A stretch of 64,000 nt of DNA from Methanohalophilus sp. RSK. GTDB taxonomy: Archaea; Halobacteriota; Methanosarcinia; Methanosarcinales; Methanosarcinaceae. This document shows, in pieces, positions 1-8,908 of the stretch. The stretch is taken from the NCBI RefSeq assembly GCF_003722075.1, contig NZ_RDSK01000009.1:124001-188000 (forward strand), in the 5' to 3' direction. The position numbers and the translations under genes were made by a program. Each line of letters begins with the position of its first letter. Position 1 is the first letter of the stretch. Below the pieces are notes generated by a model that made no database searches, was not told the origin of the DNA, and saw nothing but the letters and a program-made list of their open reading frames with translations.

Positions 1-339
1 AAATCCGGTCCCCTGAATTGTGTTGTTTACAAAACCATAAATCAAACCTGCAAAAACAATAGCATCTGCATAACGATCGCATACCGAATCAAGTACCCCT
101 CCAAAAGCCGATGTTGTGCCACTGGCACGTGCAACGGCCCCGTCCAAAACATCAAGTACCCCTCCAAGAATTAAAAAAAGGGCACCGTATAAAAGATCGC
201 CTTTTGCGAATTCAAAAGCTGCCAGAAAACTTACAAAAAGCCCAATATATGTGATGGCATCGGGAGAGAGGGGGATTCTGGACGCAAATGGCAATACAGA
301 ATGACGTATGGAGTTTTTTAAATTACCAAGTATTTCCAT
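1..339 (-). CDS. CDP-alcohol phosphatidyltransferase (archaetidyl-phosphate transferase type), 3' part cut by window edge
   Basis: This membrane enzyme family moves a phospho-alcohol head group onto, or archaetidic acid from, a CDP-activated substrate during polar lipid synthesis. The first 113 residues are present. They contain the complete family signature D-x2-D-G-x2-A-R-x8-G-x3-D-x3-D at about residues 65-90 (DVLDGAVAR, then GGVLDSVCD), whose aspartates bind the divalent metal and CDP group. Hydrophobic segments lie on both sides (ITYIGLFVSFLAAFE before it, AIVFAGLIYGFV after it). The ATG at 337-339 was chosen because it is the first Met of the frame and precedes the conserved LSPDAIT helix. 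In methanogens the likely substrate is inositol phosphate, glycerol phosphate or serine, and the sequence alone does not decide. The family call is firm; the head group is open. Confidence 0.85.
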   Translation of the reverse strand, partial: MEILGNLKNSIRHSVLPFASRIPLSPDAITYIGLFVSFLAAFEFAKGDLLYGALFLILGGVLDVLDGAVARASGTTSAFGGVLDSVCDRYADAIVFAGLIYGFVNNTIQGTGF

Positions 340-418
340 CCCTCTTCATAAATTGGTAGTATGATCGTAGAGATATTGGGATTTCACATATATAAAATTA
401 AACACAAATAATGGGTAC

Positions 419-1045
419 TTAGTAATTGGATGCTTGTTTTTTTTGCTGATTAAGCATGGATATTGCTTTTTTCAGGTAATTTTTTGCTTCTTCACATTCC
501 GGATCAAGATTTAGTACATTAGAAAAGCATCGTGTCGCTTCATCATATGCCCCTTTTAAGAAATGTGATATGCCCCGACAGTTCCACAAAATGGTTTTCT
601 TTTCAGCAGAATCCGTTTCCCTGACGTTTATATGTTCATAACACACAAGGGCTTCTTCATATCTTTCCATAGTACAGAACATCATGCCTTTATTCAGCCA
701 TGCATTATCATAATCTGGATCGATCCCGGTGGACCTGTCAAAGCACTCAATCGCTTTTTCTGGCTATTTCAACTAGGAATAGACTATACCTCTATTGTAC
801 CAGATATCAGGATTATTTCCATCAAGTTCAAGAGCATTATCAAAACAACGGATGGCTTCCTGATATTCTGTCAGGTCACTGTGGGCAATACCTTTATTTG
901 TCCATACAAGGGCAATCGCTTCGTTATCCCATATCAGGGAATCTTTTTCCACTTCGAGAACGCGCGAGTAGCAACGAATCTTGTCTTCAGGATATTCGGC
1001 ATGAAAACCAAGCTGAAACCATTTTTCTGCCGCCATTCCTTCCAT
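419..1045 (-). CDS. TPR-repeat protein with two in-frame UAG codons (pyrrolysine read-through candidate or pseudogene)
   Basis: The frame contains about four tetratricopeptide repeats, starting at VWTNKGIAHSDL, IWYNRGIVYS, AWLNKGMMFC and LWNCRGISHF. Repeat 2 is broken by TAG at 773-775 and again at 764-766, with only Leu-Lys between them. The reading frame never shifts. Read through, S-UAG-L-K-UAG-P-E-K-A-I-E has exactly the length and register of a TPR helix pair (compare the consensus YYKLGDYEEAIE), and the UAGs fall on solvent-facing, non-consensus positions. The gene then ends with TAA. Methanosarcinaceae translate UAG as pyrrolysine, so a full-length protein of about 208 residues is plausible. 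The alternative is a decaying gene. TPR proteins mediate protein-protein contacts; the partner is unknown. The start is uncertain: ATGs at 1066, 1045 and 1036 are all possible. Confidence 0.6.
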
Positions 1046-1310
1046 ATATAGTATGCTCCTGACCATGCCAGATATAAAATATAAGTACAAATATAAGGTA
1101 ACTGGAAGTATAAAATACTTATTATCTATCCTATATCACCCCAAAAAGGACAGCATATAATTCAATTTTGTAGAATTTACAGACATAATAATTAGTGAAA
1201 CATATATTAATTGCAGTCTTTAATCATACTTTTCTGAAATACTGACGTGATGTAACTGGCAAATTTATATTGTGCGACTTTCCTATGGGGATTGTAGGCA
1301 AATAGAAAGC

Positions 1311-1465
1311 TATAAATTTTTTGGCTCCATTATATAGAGCGAAAATGGAATTATGGATAGGCTTCCAATCACTGATTCGACTTTATGGGGGGAAGAATCA
1401 GGATAACAAAAAGCATATTCATAGGTTTATAGGACCAAACATCATCCATAAACGGGGGGTATTAA
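1311..1465 (+). promoter_or_regulatory. Probable gpgS promoter and long 5' leader with a hairpin
   Basis: A TATA-like box (TATAAATTTT) lies at 1311-1320, which predicts a start near 1340 and a leader of about 125 nt before the gpgS ATG at 1466. The leader holds an inverted repeat, CTGATTC at 1372-1378 and GAATCAG at 1395-1401, whose loop contains six consecutive Gs (1387-1392). A second run of six Gs (1454-1459) sits where the ribosome-binding site should be. The rest of the gap back to the TPR gene (1091-1310) is AT-rich with no recognisable gene. All of this is inferred from sequence patterns only. Confidence 0.4.
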
Positions 1466-2689
1466 ATGGATTTCCATCAGGAGGATATTGCTACAATACA
1501 TGATTTTTGCATTGATGTCAATAAACTTGAAGAAAAGATCAAGCAACTTGAAAAAAAACGACCTGCTTGCCTGATTATACCGATATTATACGAGGAAGTC
1601 GAAAAACGACCCCTCCAACAAATCGTGGAGGCATTAAACAGATGCGACTGTGTTAAACAGATAATTATTCCAATGGCAGCGGACAACCCTGAGCAGTACA
1701 GGAAGGCTGCGGAATTTTTCAAGCAACTAAAACCCGATCACATGTTGATATGGTGTAACGGTAAAAGGATTCAAAAGATCATTGATGATATGAAAGAGAT
1801 TGATCTTGACCTTACAGGGTTCAGGGGTAAAGGTATGGATGCCTGGTTGGGACTGGGCGTTGCCAGCCTGAATTCTTATGCAATTGCCCTGCATGACGCG
1901 GATATTGTCAATTACACATCTGCCATTCCGTTAAAACTTCTTTATCCTATAGTCAGTCGCGATCTGAATTTCTTTTTCAACAAAGGTTATTATGCAAGGG
2001 TGAACCTGGACAAAAAAACTATGCATGGACGTGTTTATCGTCTCTTTGTCCATCCCTTGATGGATACCCTGCACAAGGAACTGCAATGTGATTCAGAAAT
2101 TCTGGACTATTTCAGGTCTTTCCGCTACACCCTCTCCGGCGAATTTGCAATGACAAGCGATCTTGCACTCAACATAAGGATTCCGGCCGATTGGGGGCTT
2201 GAAGTCGGATTGCTTGCAGAAGTCTACCGCAATGCCACTTTCAAAAGAGTATGCCAGACAGATCTTGGGTTTTATGATCACAAACACAAAGAACTTGGCC
2301 AAGACCGCACTGAAGGGCTCTGCAAGATGACCGGCGATATTTTTTCAACATTTTTGCGTATAATCACAGAATCATCAACCACTCCTATATCCCATTCCTT
2401 TTTACATAGTGTACAGGTGAAATATAAGAGAAGAGGGCAGGACCTTATAAGGAAATATTATACTGATGCCCTTTTCAATGGCCTCAACTTTAACCGTCAC
2501 GAAGAGGAAACCTATGTGGATATGTTCTCAAAGGTAATCATGAAATCCGGGGAAGAATACCTTGACAAACCCCATGATATGCTGTTGCCAGCCTGGACAA
2601 GGGTGCTCTCCGCAATACCTGATCTCAGGGAACAAATATGTTATGCAGCACGCGAGGATGCCAGGGAATTTAATGGTAATGTTTTTTGA
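1466..2689 (+). CDS. gpgS: Glucosyl-3-phosphoglycerate synthase (GT81-type glycosyltransferase)
   Basis: Predicted to transfer glucose from a nucleotide-sugar to 3-phosphoglycerate, the first step of glucosylglycerate synthesis. This compatible solute is known from Methanococcoides burtonii and from Methanohalophilus. The 407-residue protein has the GT-A layout: an N-terminal Rossmann-like part (ACLIIPILYEE near residue 35), the loop GFRGKGMD (118-125) that contacts the sugar nucleotide in this family, and a metal-binding HDADIV motif at 143-148. The length fits the family (about 390-400). The ATG at 1466 follows a run of Gs that may act as ribosome-binding site. No glucosyl-3-phosphoglycerate phosphatase gene is next to it, so the second step must be encoded elsewhere. 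The mannosyl homologue is the main alternative and is less similar by motif. Confidence 0.75.
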   Translation: MDFHQEDIATIHDFCIDVNKLEEKIKQLEKKRPACLIIPILYEEVEKRPLQQIVEALNRCDCVKQIIIPMAADNPEQYRKAAEFFKQLKPDHMLIWCNGKRIQKIIDDMKEIDLDLTGFRGKGMDAWLGLGVASLNSYAIALHDADIVNYTSAIPLKLLYPIVSRDLNFFFNKGYYARVNLDKKTMHGRVYRLFVHPLMDTLHKELQCDSEILDYFRSFRYTLSGEFAMTSDLALNIRIPADWGLEVGLLAEVYRNATFKRVCQTDLGFYDHKHKELGQDRTEGLCKMTGDIFSTFLRIITESSTTPISHSFLHSVQVKYKRRGQDLIRKYYTDALFNGLNFNRHEEETYVDMFSKVIMKSGEEYLDKPHDMLLPAWTRVLSAIPDLREQICYAAREDAREFNGNVF

Positions 2690-2749
2690 GAATTAGATTA
2701 TAGATTGAAAAGTCAGGTTTAAATAACAAATACAGCGCATATCATTACC

Positions 2750-3895
2750 ATGATATCCCGGAAAGTAGCAGATATACCACCCTTTTATGTGATGGAAGTG
2801 CTGGAAAGAGCACAGCAACTTGAGGCACAGGGCAGGAGTATTATTCATCTGGAGATTGGGGAACCGGATTTTCCCACTGCCCCTCATATATGTGAAGCTG
2901 CCCGTAATGCCCTGGATGGCTGCAATACAACCTACACACATAGTCAGGGGATACCCGAACTAAGAGAGGCAATCGCTGAAGACTACAACACACGTTTTAA
3001 CCTTGATATCGACCCATCACAGGTAGTTGTCACTTCTGGCACCAGTCCGGCCCTTATGTTGAGTTTCATGGCGCTTGTTGATGAAGGGATGAAGGTAGCG
3101 ATGTCCAATCCTCATTATGCATGTTATCCCAATTTCGTCAAAGGCATTGGGGGCAAGGCAGTTCTGGTTCCTACAAAAGAGGAAGAAGGCTATTGCCTGA
3201 ATTCTGATAACCTCTCTACAAATATTGGTGCTGATACAGCTGCTATTCTTATGAATAGTCCCTCCAACCCTGCAGGTTATCTGATGCCTCCAAAAGAGAT
3301 GGAGTCAATTGCGGATCTGGCAGGAGATATCCCGATAATTTCCGATGAGGTTTACCAGGGACTTGTGTACGGCAATGCAGAAGACCACAGCATACTGGAA
3401 TATACGGATAATGCAATCGTATTAAATGGTTTTTCCAAAAAATACTGCATGACAGGCTGGAGACTGGGTTACATGATCGTGCCTCCTAACATGATTCGAT
3501 TGATCCAGAAAATGCAGCAGAATTTCTTCATATGCGCCAACAATTTTGTCCAGCACGCCGGTGTGGCAGCGCTCACAGGTCCACAGGACCATGTGAAATC
3601 AATGGTTGAGACCTATGACAAACGTCGTGTTTACATGCTGGAAAAACTCAAAAGTATCGGGTTTGGCGTTAATTATACTCCAAATAGTGCCTTCTATATT
3701 CTGGCTGATGCAGGTAAATTTACCAGGAATTCACTTGAATTCAGCAGGCAGGTTCTGGAAGAAACCGGAGTGGCCATCACACCTGGAATCGACTTTGGGT
3801 CCGGTGGAGAAGGCCATGTGAGATTCTCGTATGCCAACAGTTTAGGAAATATAGAAAAAGGAATGGAAAGACTTGATTCTTTCCTTAACGGGTAA
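2750..3895 (+). CDS. PLP-dependent class I/II aminotransferase (aspartate aminotransferase family)
   Basis: A fold-type I aminotransferase of 381 residues, a normal length for the family. Visible landmarks are the N-terminal IHLEIGEPDFPTAP, the cofactor loop SGTSPA (96-101), NSPSNPAG (169-176), the aspartate that contacts the pyridine nitrogen in IISDEVYQG (D199), the Schiff-base lysine in NGFSKKY (K230), and the TGWRLGY arginine motif. The substrate is probably an acidic or aromatic amino acid with 2-oxoglutarate, which sequence alone does not settle. A TATA-like TTTAAATA lies about 30 bases before the ATG, suggesting a short or absent leader. The 3' end overlaps the convergent P-type ATPase gene by 11 bp. 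Confidence 0.85.
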   Translation: MISRKVADIPPFYVMEVLERAQQLEAQGRSIIHLEIGEPDFPTAPHICEAARNALDGCNTTYTHSQGIPELREAIAEDYNTRFNLDIDPSQVVVTSGTSPALMLSFMALVDEGMKVAMSNPHYACYPNFVKGIGGKAVLVPTKEEEGYCLNSDNLSTNIGADTAAILMNSPSNPAGYLMPPKEMESIADLAGDIPIISDEVYQGLVYGNAEDHSILEYTDNAIVLNGFSKKYCMTGWRLGYMIVPPNMIRLIQKMQQNFFICANNFVQHAGVAALTGPQDHVKSMVETYDKRRVYMLEKLKSIGFGVNYTPNSAFYILADAGKFTRNSLEFSRQVLEETGVAITPGIDFGSGGEGHVRFSYANSLGNIEKGMERLDSFLNG

Positions 3896-6542
3896 TCTTG
3901 CTTTTCTGGCGCTTACGCAGCATCTTTTCGGTTTCGATCACAAAGAACACAGAACTGGCGATTACTACTATAATTACCCAGTCAACCAACCTTAAAGGTG
4001 CTGTGTCAAGGATACCATTAATCAATGGGTTATAGGTTATCAACAACTGTAGCAGGATTACCACAATCACCCCGGCCAACATTGTCATGTTGGAGAATAG
4101 ACGGCCAAATGTATTTTCATAAATGGATTTTGAACTGAAAAGATAGAAGATCTCAAAGAATACAATGGTATTCAACGCAATGGTCTGTGCTGTAGCTACC
4201 GGGGTTTTCTGGTCATTAATCTCAAAGAAGAACAAAACGAATGCTGCCGTGACCATCAACAGAGCAACCAGGACTATCCTCTGCTTTATTACCGGCAGTA
4301 AAAGCGGCTCTTCAGGCGGACGTGGATGTCTTCTCAATAACAGAGATTCCTTCGGTTCAAAGACGATGGGTACACCCAGACCGATTGCTGTTACAGTATT
4401 AATCCACAATATATGTAAAGGCAAGAGAGGAGGAGTGGTAATTCCCAGCAGCACTGCAGCCATAACAGCAAGTCCCTCGGCGGCATTGGTGGGCAATACC
4501 CATAAAATTACCTTCTGGATTTTGTCGTAAACATCTCTGCCTTCCTCCACAGCATTTACAATGGAAGCAAAATTATCATCTGCAAGTACCATGTCCGAGG
4601 CTTCCTTGGCAACCTCTGTACCGGATTTACCCATTGCAACTCCTATATCTGCCCTTTTGAGGGCTGGTGCATCATTTATTCCGTCTCCCGTGACGGCCAC
4701 AACCTCTCCCTGCTCCTGCAGCAACCTGACAATACGGGATTTATCGTCCGGAGAAGTACGCGCAAAGACAGAAACATTTTTTAATTTTTCATGCAGGTGC
4801 TCATCCGACATGCTGTCAAGTTCTGAACCTGTAAGTACACCTTCTGTGGTTATTCCGAGTTGATTTGCGATACTCTGAGCTGTGAGGCCATGATCCCCCG
4901 TTATCATAATTACACGGATACCGGCTGTTTTGCATTTTTTGATAGCATCCCTGACCTCTTCCCGGGGAGGATCACGCATTCCCTGCAGCCCCAGGAAAAC
5001 AAGATCAGCAATATCCTCTTCCTTTACTTCTTTCCTGTCAGATCCCACTTCCCGGTATGCCATTGCAATAACCCGCAAGCTTTTAGATGCCATATTTGAA
5101 GCAACTTCAAGTATTTCGGTCGGATCAAAAACCTCATCATCTCCGTACGTTGAGGAGCACATCCTGATTATTGTTTCAGGTGAGCCTTTTACAAAAATTA
5201 TATTGGATTTTTCATCCTTTTCGTGAAGGGTGGCCATAAATCGGTTTTCGGATTCAAAGGGTAGGGAATCAATACTGGGTAAATGGAAAGATGATGCTTT
5301 CAAAGCAGATACCAGCAGCGCCCCTTCTGTGGGGTCACCAACCACACCTCCTTCTTCACGCAGATACGCATCGTTACACAGGGAACCTGCCTTAAGAGTC
5401 TCCATCAGGGAACCATAATCATGAGGGGAAACTTGCACTCCTTCGCTGGCAAAGATCCCTTGGGGCGAATAACCTTCACCTGTAACATCAAACCAGCCTT
5501 CAGAGGTGTATATGGTTGTTACGGTCATTTGATTCATAGTCAGCGTGCCTGTCTTATCGGAGCATATGGCAGTAGCTGCTCCCAGTGTTTCCACGGAGGG
5601 CAGGTTTCTTATGATAGCATTCATTGAGGCCATGGATTTTACCCCTATAGCCAGTGATATGGTGATAAGAGCAGGCAGACCCTGGGGTATGGCTGCAACT
5701 GCAAGACTGACTGAGGCCAGGAAGATTTCCAGATACTCAAAGCCTTGCAGACGCCCAATAATAAATGTCAGGACTGAAACAAAAATTATGACAACAAACA
5801 GTAATTTGCTCAGGTGATTGATAGTGCGTATCAGGGGAGTGGAAATACTTTCCGATTCCTTGAGGAGTTCTGAGATCTTGCCTATCTCAGTACGGGGCCC
5901 GGTTGCCACCACCACACCATAGCCAACACCCTGCGTTACAAGAGTGGCTGAGAAAGCCATATTTTTCTGGTCTGCAAGTGGTACGTCCTCACCGGAAATG
6001 GCTGTGGTTTTCTTTTCAACCGCCATGGATTCGCCGGTAAGAGCTGATTCATCGATACGCAGGTTCTTGGCCTGGAAAAGCCTGACATCGGCAGGCACTC
6101 TTGCACCGGCATCAAAGAGCACCGCATCCCCTACCACCAGTTCTCGACTGGGGATGACTTTGCGCTGTCCGTTGCGCAGTACAGTAGCTTCGGGACGCAT
6201 CATCCGGGCAAGGGATTCCAGAGCGTTTTCAGCCTTTTTTTCCTGCACAAAACCAATTATTGCATTAGCCAGCACCACTCCGGCAATCACAGCAGTATCT
6301 GCATATTCCCTTAAGAAGAACGTGACTATTGCAGCAGCGATCAACACATAGATCAATGGGCTTGCAAATTGTCTGGCAAAAAGATACAGTGGACCATGTT
6401 TCTTTTTTGCCTCAACTTCATTGTACCCGTAGGTAGATAAGCGGAAAGATGCTTCATCTTCACTTAAGCCTTCCTTATTGCTTTCAAGGAGAGAAAAGGT
6501 CTCCTCTGTATTAACACGATACCACTTAACCTCCCCATTCAT
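3885..6542 (-). CDS. Cation-transporting P-type ATPase, type II-like
   Basis: An ATP-driven membrane cation pump of 885 residues. It has an N-terminal cation-ATPase domain (about 5-75), actuator motif LTGES (168-172), phosphorylation site CSDKTGTLT with D329, nucleotide-binding KGSPE (452-456), hinge TGDGINDAP (618-626) and about ten membrane helices. The ion-binding helices differ from Ca-ATPase: the usual IPEGLP glutamate is glutamine (IPQGLP, Q287), and the M6 pattern N-x-x-T-D is N715-x-x-T718-A719. The M5 residues N686 and E689 are kept. A classical Ca2+ pump is therefore unlikely; a monovalent cation or proton is possible, but the ion is unknown. The gene is alone on its strand and no clear Shine-Dalgarno sequence precedes the ATG. 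Confidence 0.88.
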   Translation of the reverse strand: MNGEVKWYRVNTEETFSLLESNKEGLSEDEASFRLSTYGYNEVEAKKKHGPLYLFARQFASPLIYVLIAAAIVTFFLREYADTAVIAGVVLANAIIGFVQEKKAENALESLARMMRPEATVLRNGQRKVIPSRELVVGDAVLFDAGARVPADVRLFQAKNLRIDESALTGESMAVEKKTTAISGEDVPLADQKNMAFSATLVTQGVGYGVVVATGPRTEIGKISELLKESESISTPLIRTINHLSKLLFVVIIFVSVLTFIIGRLQGFEYLEIFLASVSLAVAAIPQGLPALITISLAIGVKSMASMNAIIRNLPSVETLGAATAICSDKTGTLTMNQMTVTTIYTSEGWFDVTGEGYSPQGIFASEGVQVSPHDYGSLMETLKAGSLCNDAYLREEGGVVGDPTEGALLVSALKASSFHLPSIDSLPFESENRFMATLHEKDEKSNIIFVKGSPETIIRMCSSTYGDDEVFDPTEILEVASNMASKSLRVIAMAYREVGSDRKEVKEEDIADLVFLGLQGMRDPPREEVRDAIKKCKTAGIRVIMITGDHGLTAQSIANQLGITTEGVLTGSELDSMSDEHLHEKLKNVSVFARTSPDDKSRIVRLLQEQGEVVAVTGDGINDAPALKRADIGVAMGKSGTEVAKEASDMVLADDNFASIVNAVEEGRDVYDKIQKVILWVLPTNAAEGLAVMAAVLLGITTPPLLPLHILWINTVTAIGLGVPIVFEPKESLLLRRHPRPPEEPLLLPVIKQRIVLVALLMVTAAFVLFFFEINDQKTPVATAQTIALNTIVFFEIFYLFSSKSIYENTFGRLFSNMTMLAGVIVVILLQLLITYNPLINGILDTAPLRLVDWVIIVVIASSVFFVIETEKMLRKRQKSKITR

Positions 6543-6720
6543 AAAAAAAGAAGGGAATTATGGAGTTAAAGTTTTTGTGATTGGACTAACACCCCCCACG
6601 AACCTCCATCTGAATAACAGGTGTAACATTGAGACATGTACCAATATGTATATAAATAACTGAAATTATGCACCACGGTGAAATAGAATAGGGACAAATA
6701 TAATCAAACAGGGTGTGAAG

Positions 6721-7215
6721 ATGGCTGAAAGACAAGTTGAAAGTGTACTTATAGAAATTCCAAAGGGAAGTCGAAATAAATATGAGTATGACAAGGAAAA
6801 AGAAATGATAAAGTTTGACAGGATGCTTTTCTCTTCAATGGTTTATCCCTGTGATTATGGTTTCTTTCCCGACACTCTCGCCCTTGACGGGGATCCCTTA
6901 GATGCACTGGTATTGACATGGGAACCTACCTTCCCCGGTTGTTTGATAGACGTGCACCCTGTCGCATTGTTTGATATGATGGACGATAAAGGCAGAGATG
7001 AAAAGATACTATGTGTTCCGGAAAGTGACCCCTTGTGGATACACATAGAAACGATAGATCAAGTACCACCCCATCTTTTAAAGGAAATTACTCATTTTTT
7101 TGAGACGTATAAAAACTTAGAAAATAAAGATGTGGAGATAATAGGATGGAAAAGTCTGGAAAAAGCAATCAATGTAATAAAAGAAGCTAAAAACAGATAC
7201 ATAAACCAAAGGTAA
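6721..7215 (+). CDS. ppa: Soluble inorganic pyrophosphatase, family I
   Basis: Hydrolyses cytoplasmic pyrophosphate to phosphate, pulling biosynthetic reactions forward. The 164-residue protein has the family I signature DGDPLDAL (56-63, metal-binding aspartates), the N-terminal substrate loop EIPKGSRNKYEYDK and VYPCDYGFFP (41-50). The ATG at 6721 was preferred to the in-frame GTG at 6715 because GGTG at 6712-6715 is well spaced for it. A TATA box (TATATAAAT, about 6648-6656) lies some 70 bases upstream. The cell also carries a membrane pyrophosphatase (34496-36514), so pyrophosphate can be either burnt or used for ion pumping. Confidence 0.93.
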   Translation: MAERQVESVLIEIPKGSRNKYEYDKEKEMIKFDRMLFSSMVYPCDYGFFPDTLALDGDPLDALVLTWEPTFPGCLIDVHPVALFDMMDDKGRDEKILCVPESDPLWIHIETIDQVPPHLLKEITHFFETYKNLENKDVEIIGWKSLEKAINVIKEAKNRYINQR

Positions 7216-7266
7216 CTTTCTGCAGGTAATTCCTATTAACTTTTACACTTAGTTAAAAAATAGAGA

Positions 7267-7349
7267 CGCTGAGGGGGAGATTCGAACTCCCGAGGGGTCA
7301 AGCCCCACAAGCTTTCCAGGCTTGCGCCGTACCGCTAGACTACCTCAGC
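7267..7349 (-). tRNA. tRNA-Ser, anticodon GGA
   Basis: An 83-nt class II tRNA reads on the minus strand from 7349. The acceptor stem GCTGAGG pairs with CCTCAGC. The anticodon stem CAAGC/GCTTG closes the loop CTGGAAA, giving anticodon GGA (codons UCC/UCU). A long variable arm (GGGGCTTGACCCC) and a T-arm with loop TTCGAAT follow. The discriminator base is G, as expected for seryl-tRNA, and the CCA end is not encoded. It lies 10 bp after cbf5, whose product makes tRNA and rRNA pseudouridines, and may be co-transcribed with the end of the ribosomal protein superoperon. Confidence 0.95.
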
Positions 7350-7359
7350 AAATATGATT

Positions 7360-8376
7360 TCATGTACGCTGCATACGTTTTGTATTCCAGCGACTCGGAT
7401 AAACATCTGCATCCATTATTACTCTTTCGGTGATAGCAGCAATTCCGCTGGATAAAGCCAGGATTTCAGAGGAGTCCATTGATGCTTTTGCAAGAGCAAC
7501 AACTTCACCTTTCAAACTAAAAACGGCAACATCAGCCTTTTTTTGGACATCCGAATCTAAACCGACAATACCCGGTACGGTAAGTGCTGCCCCATGACAA
7601 ATCGCACTCACGGCGGAATCACGGATTGTGATGTGTGGCAGGTGTACAAGAGCTTCCTCCATTGGCCTGATAATACGACGCAAGTGCTCTTCATCACCAT
7701 TTTCCTGCCAGAATACAAAAGCGTCTTTCAGGTCATGCAGAGTGACAAGCGATGACTCATCAAATGGTCCTGTGCCAACCCTTCTGAGCTGTTGCATATG
7801 GGCCCCACAACCAATCACAAGCCCGATATCATGACAGAGTTTGCGTATATAGGTTCCTGCCTCACATCTAACCCTGAAAAGGACAAGATTGTCTTCAACT
7901 TCCAGCACATCCAGGGAATAGATATTGCGTGTCCTGATAGCACGCTTGACTGCCGAAACTACAGGAGGGGTCTGGTATATAGGACCGGTAAATTCATCGC
8001 AGACCTTCCGCACACGTTCTTCAGGAACATTTTCATGGAGGCGCATAAGACAGATATATTCCTTGGCTGAAAGGCGAAGTGCGGAGACAGCTTTTGTTGC
8101 CTTACCCAGCATAATGGGCAAGACCCCTGTCACCCGTGGATCCAGTGAACCTGAATGGCCTGCCCTGGGAAGTTCAAGCATATCCCTGACCCACGCAGTG
8201 ACCTCATGACTTGTAGGCCCGGCGGGTTTGTCAAGGTTTACCACTCCCATCCTGATGTAAAAAGAGAGAGGACGCTTAAGAGGAGGATAACCATATGACG
8301 GATCTGTATGAGCATCTCCTTTGAGAATATATTCCCTTTGTCGGGTTAAATCGTAATCAAAATTAATATTATTCAT
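7360..8376 (-). CDS. cbf5: H/ACA ribonucleoprotein pseudouridine synthase Cbf5 (TruB family)
   Basis: Catalytic subunit of archaeal box H/ACA RNPs, converting guide-selected uridines in rRNA to pseudouridine; it can also act on tRNA U55. The protein has the archaeal N-terminal extension, the VNLDKPAGPTSHEV strand, the catalytic aspartate D79 in HSGSLDP, the KEYICLMRLH strand, the AGTYIRKLCHDIG motif and a C-terminal PUA domain (about 245-335). The ATG at 8374-8376 was chosen over an upstream start because it leaves only an 8-bp overlap with cmk. It is the last protein gene of the ribosomal cluster and precedes tRNA-Ser. Confidence 0.93.
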   Translation of the reverse strand: MNNINFDYDLTRQREYILKGDAHTDPSYGYPPLKRPLSFYIRMGVVNLDKPAGPTSHEVTAWVRDMLELPRAGHSGSLDPRVTGVLPIMLGKATKAVSALRLSAKEYICLMRLHENVPEERVRKVCDEFTGPIYQTPPVVSAVKRAIRTRNIYSLDVLEVEDNLVLFRVRCEAGTYIRKLCHDIGLVIGCGAHMQQLRRVGTGPFDESSLVTLHDLKDAFVFWQENGDEEHLRRIIRPMEEALVHLPHITIRDSAVSAICHGAALTVPGIVGLDSDVQKKADVAVFSLKGEVVALAKASMDSSEILALSSGIAAITERVIMDADVYPSRWNTKRMQRT

Positions 8377-8908
8377 TAAAAAACCCACCCAGATTATCAA
8401 TTGCAGTCTTTAATAGATCACATATCTGGTATTGGTTCCAACGGGTTGACTCGATCACCAGATCATAGATTGAAAGGTCATTTATATCTATATCATAAAT
8501 TTCGCGATATCTCAAAGCTTCGGAAGATTCCCTTTCTATTGTTTCGTTGAGTTTTGCTTCAAAAGAAGAACCTTCACGCCCAACGATACGTTCAACACGG
8601 ACCTTTCGGGATGCTTTAAGCCATATACACAGTGCTTCATCGCCTGCCATATGACCGGCCAGCCTGCCTTCCAGAATAATGTTATCCCGGCTTAAAGCAA
8701 TATCTTGCTGCCTCTCATCAATCATCCTGTCTATTGCAGGATCGGATTCGGCAAGTTTTCCAAATTCCCCCAGACTCATAGAATGTTCTTTTGCAAGAGT
8801 GCGGAAAACGTCACCTGCTGAAATCATTTCGATGTCGTAATGTGAGGCGAGCATCCGGGATACGGTGGTGGTTCCACTGCCCGGAAGACCGCTTATCGTA
8901 ACAAGCAT
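8369..8908 (-). CDS. cmk: Cytidylate kinase, archaeal type
   Basis: Phosphorylates CMP and dCMP with ATP in pyrimidine nucleotide salvage. The 179-residue protein begins with the P-loop GLPGSGTTT (residues 7-15), followed by ISAGDVFR and EGRLAGHMA, both conserved in archaeal Cmk, and an arginine-containing lid (VERIVGREG). It follows the DUF106 gene without a gap (8909/8908) and overlaps cbf5 by 8 bp, so translation is probably coupled. The adk-DUF106-cmk-cbf5 order after secY is typical of Euryarchaeota. Confidence 0.93.
   Translation of the reverse strand: MLVTISGLPGSGTTTVSRMLASHYDIEMISAGDVFRTLAKEHSMSLGEFGKLAESDPAIDRMIDERQQDIALSRDNIILEGRLAGHMAGDEALCIWLKASRKVRVERIVGREGSSFEAKLNETIERESSEALRYREIYDIDINDLSIYDLVIESTRWNQYQICDLLKTAIDNLGGFFNE

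Noticed and set aside
419-685. Separate 88-residue gene at the 3' part of the TPR region
   Set aside because: Its first Met lies inside a TPR unit; the frame is continuous with the upstream TPRs apart from two UAGs, so it is treated as one gene.
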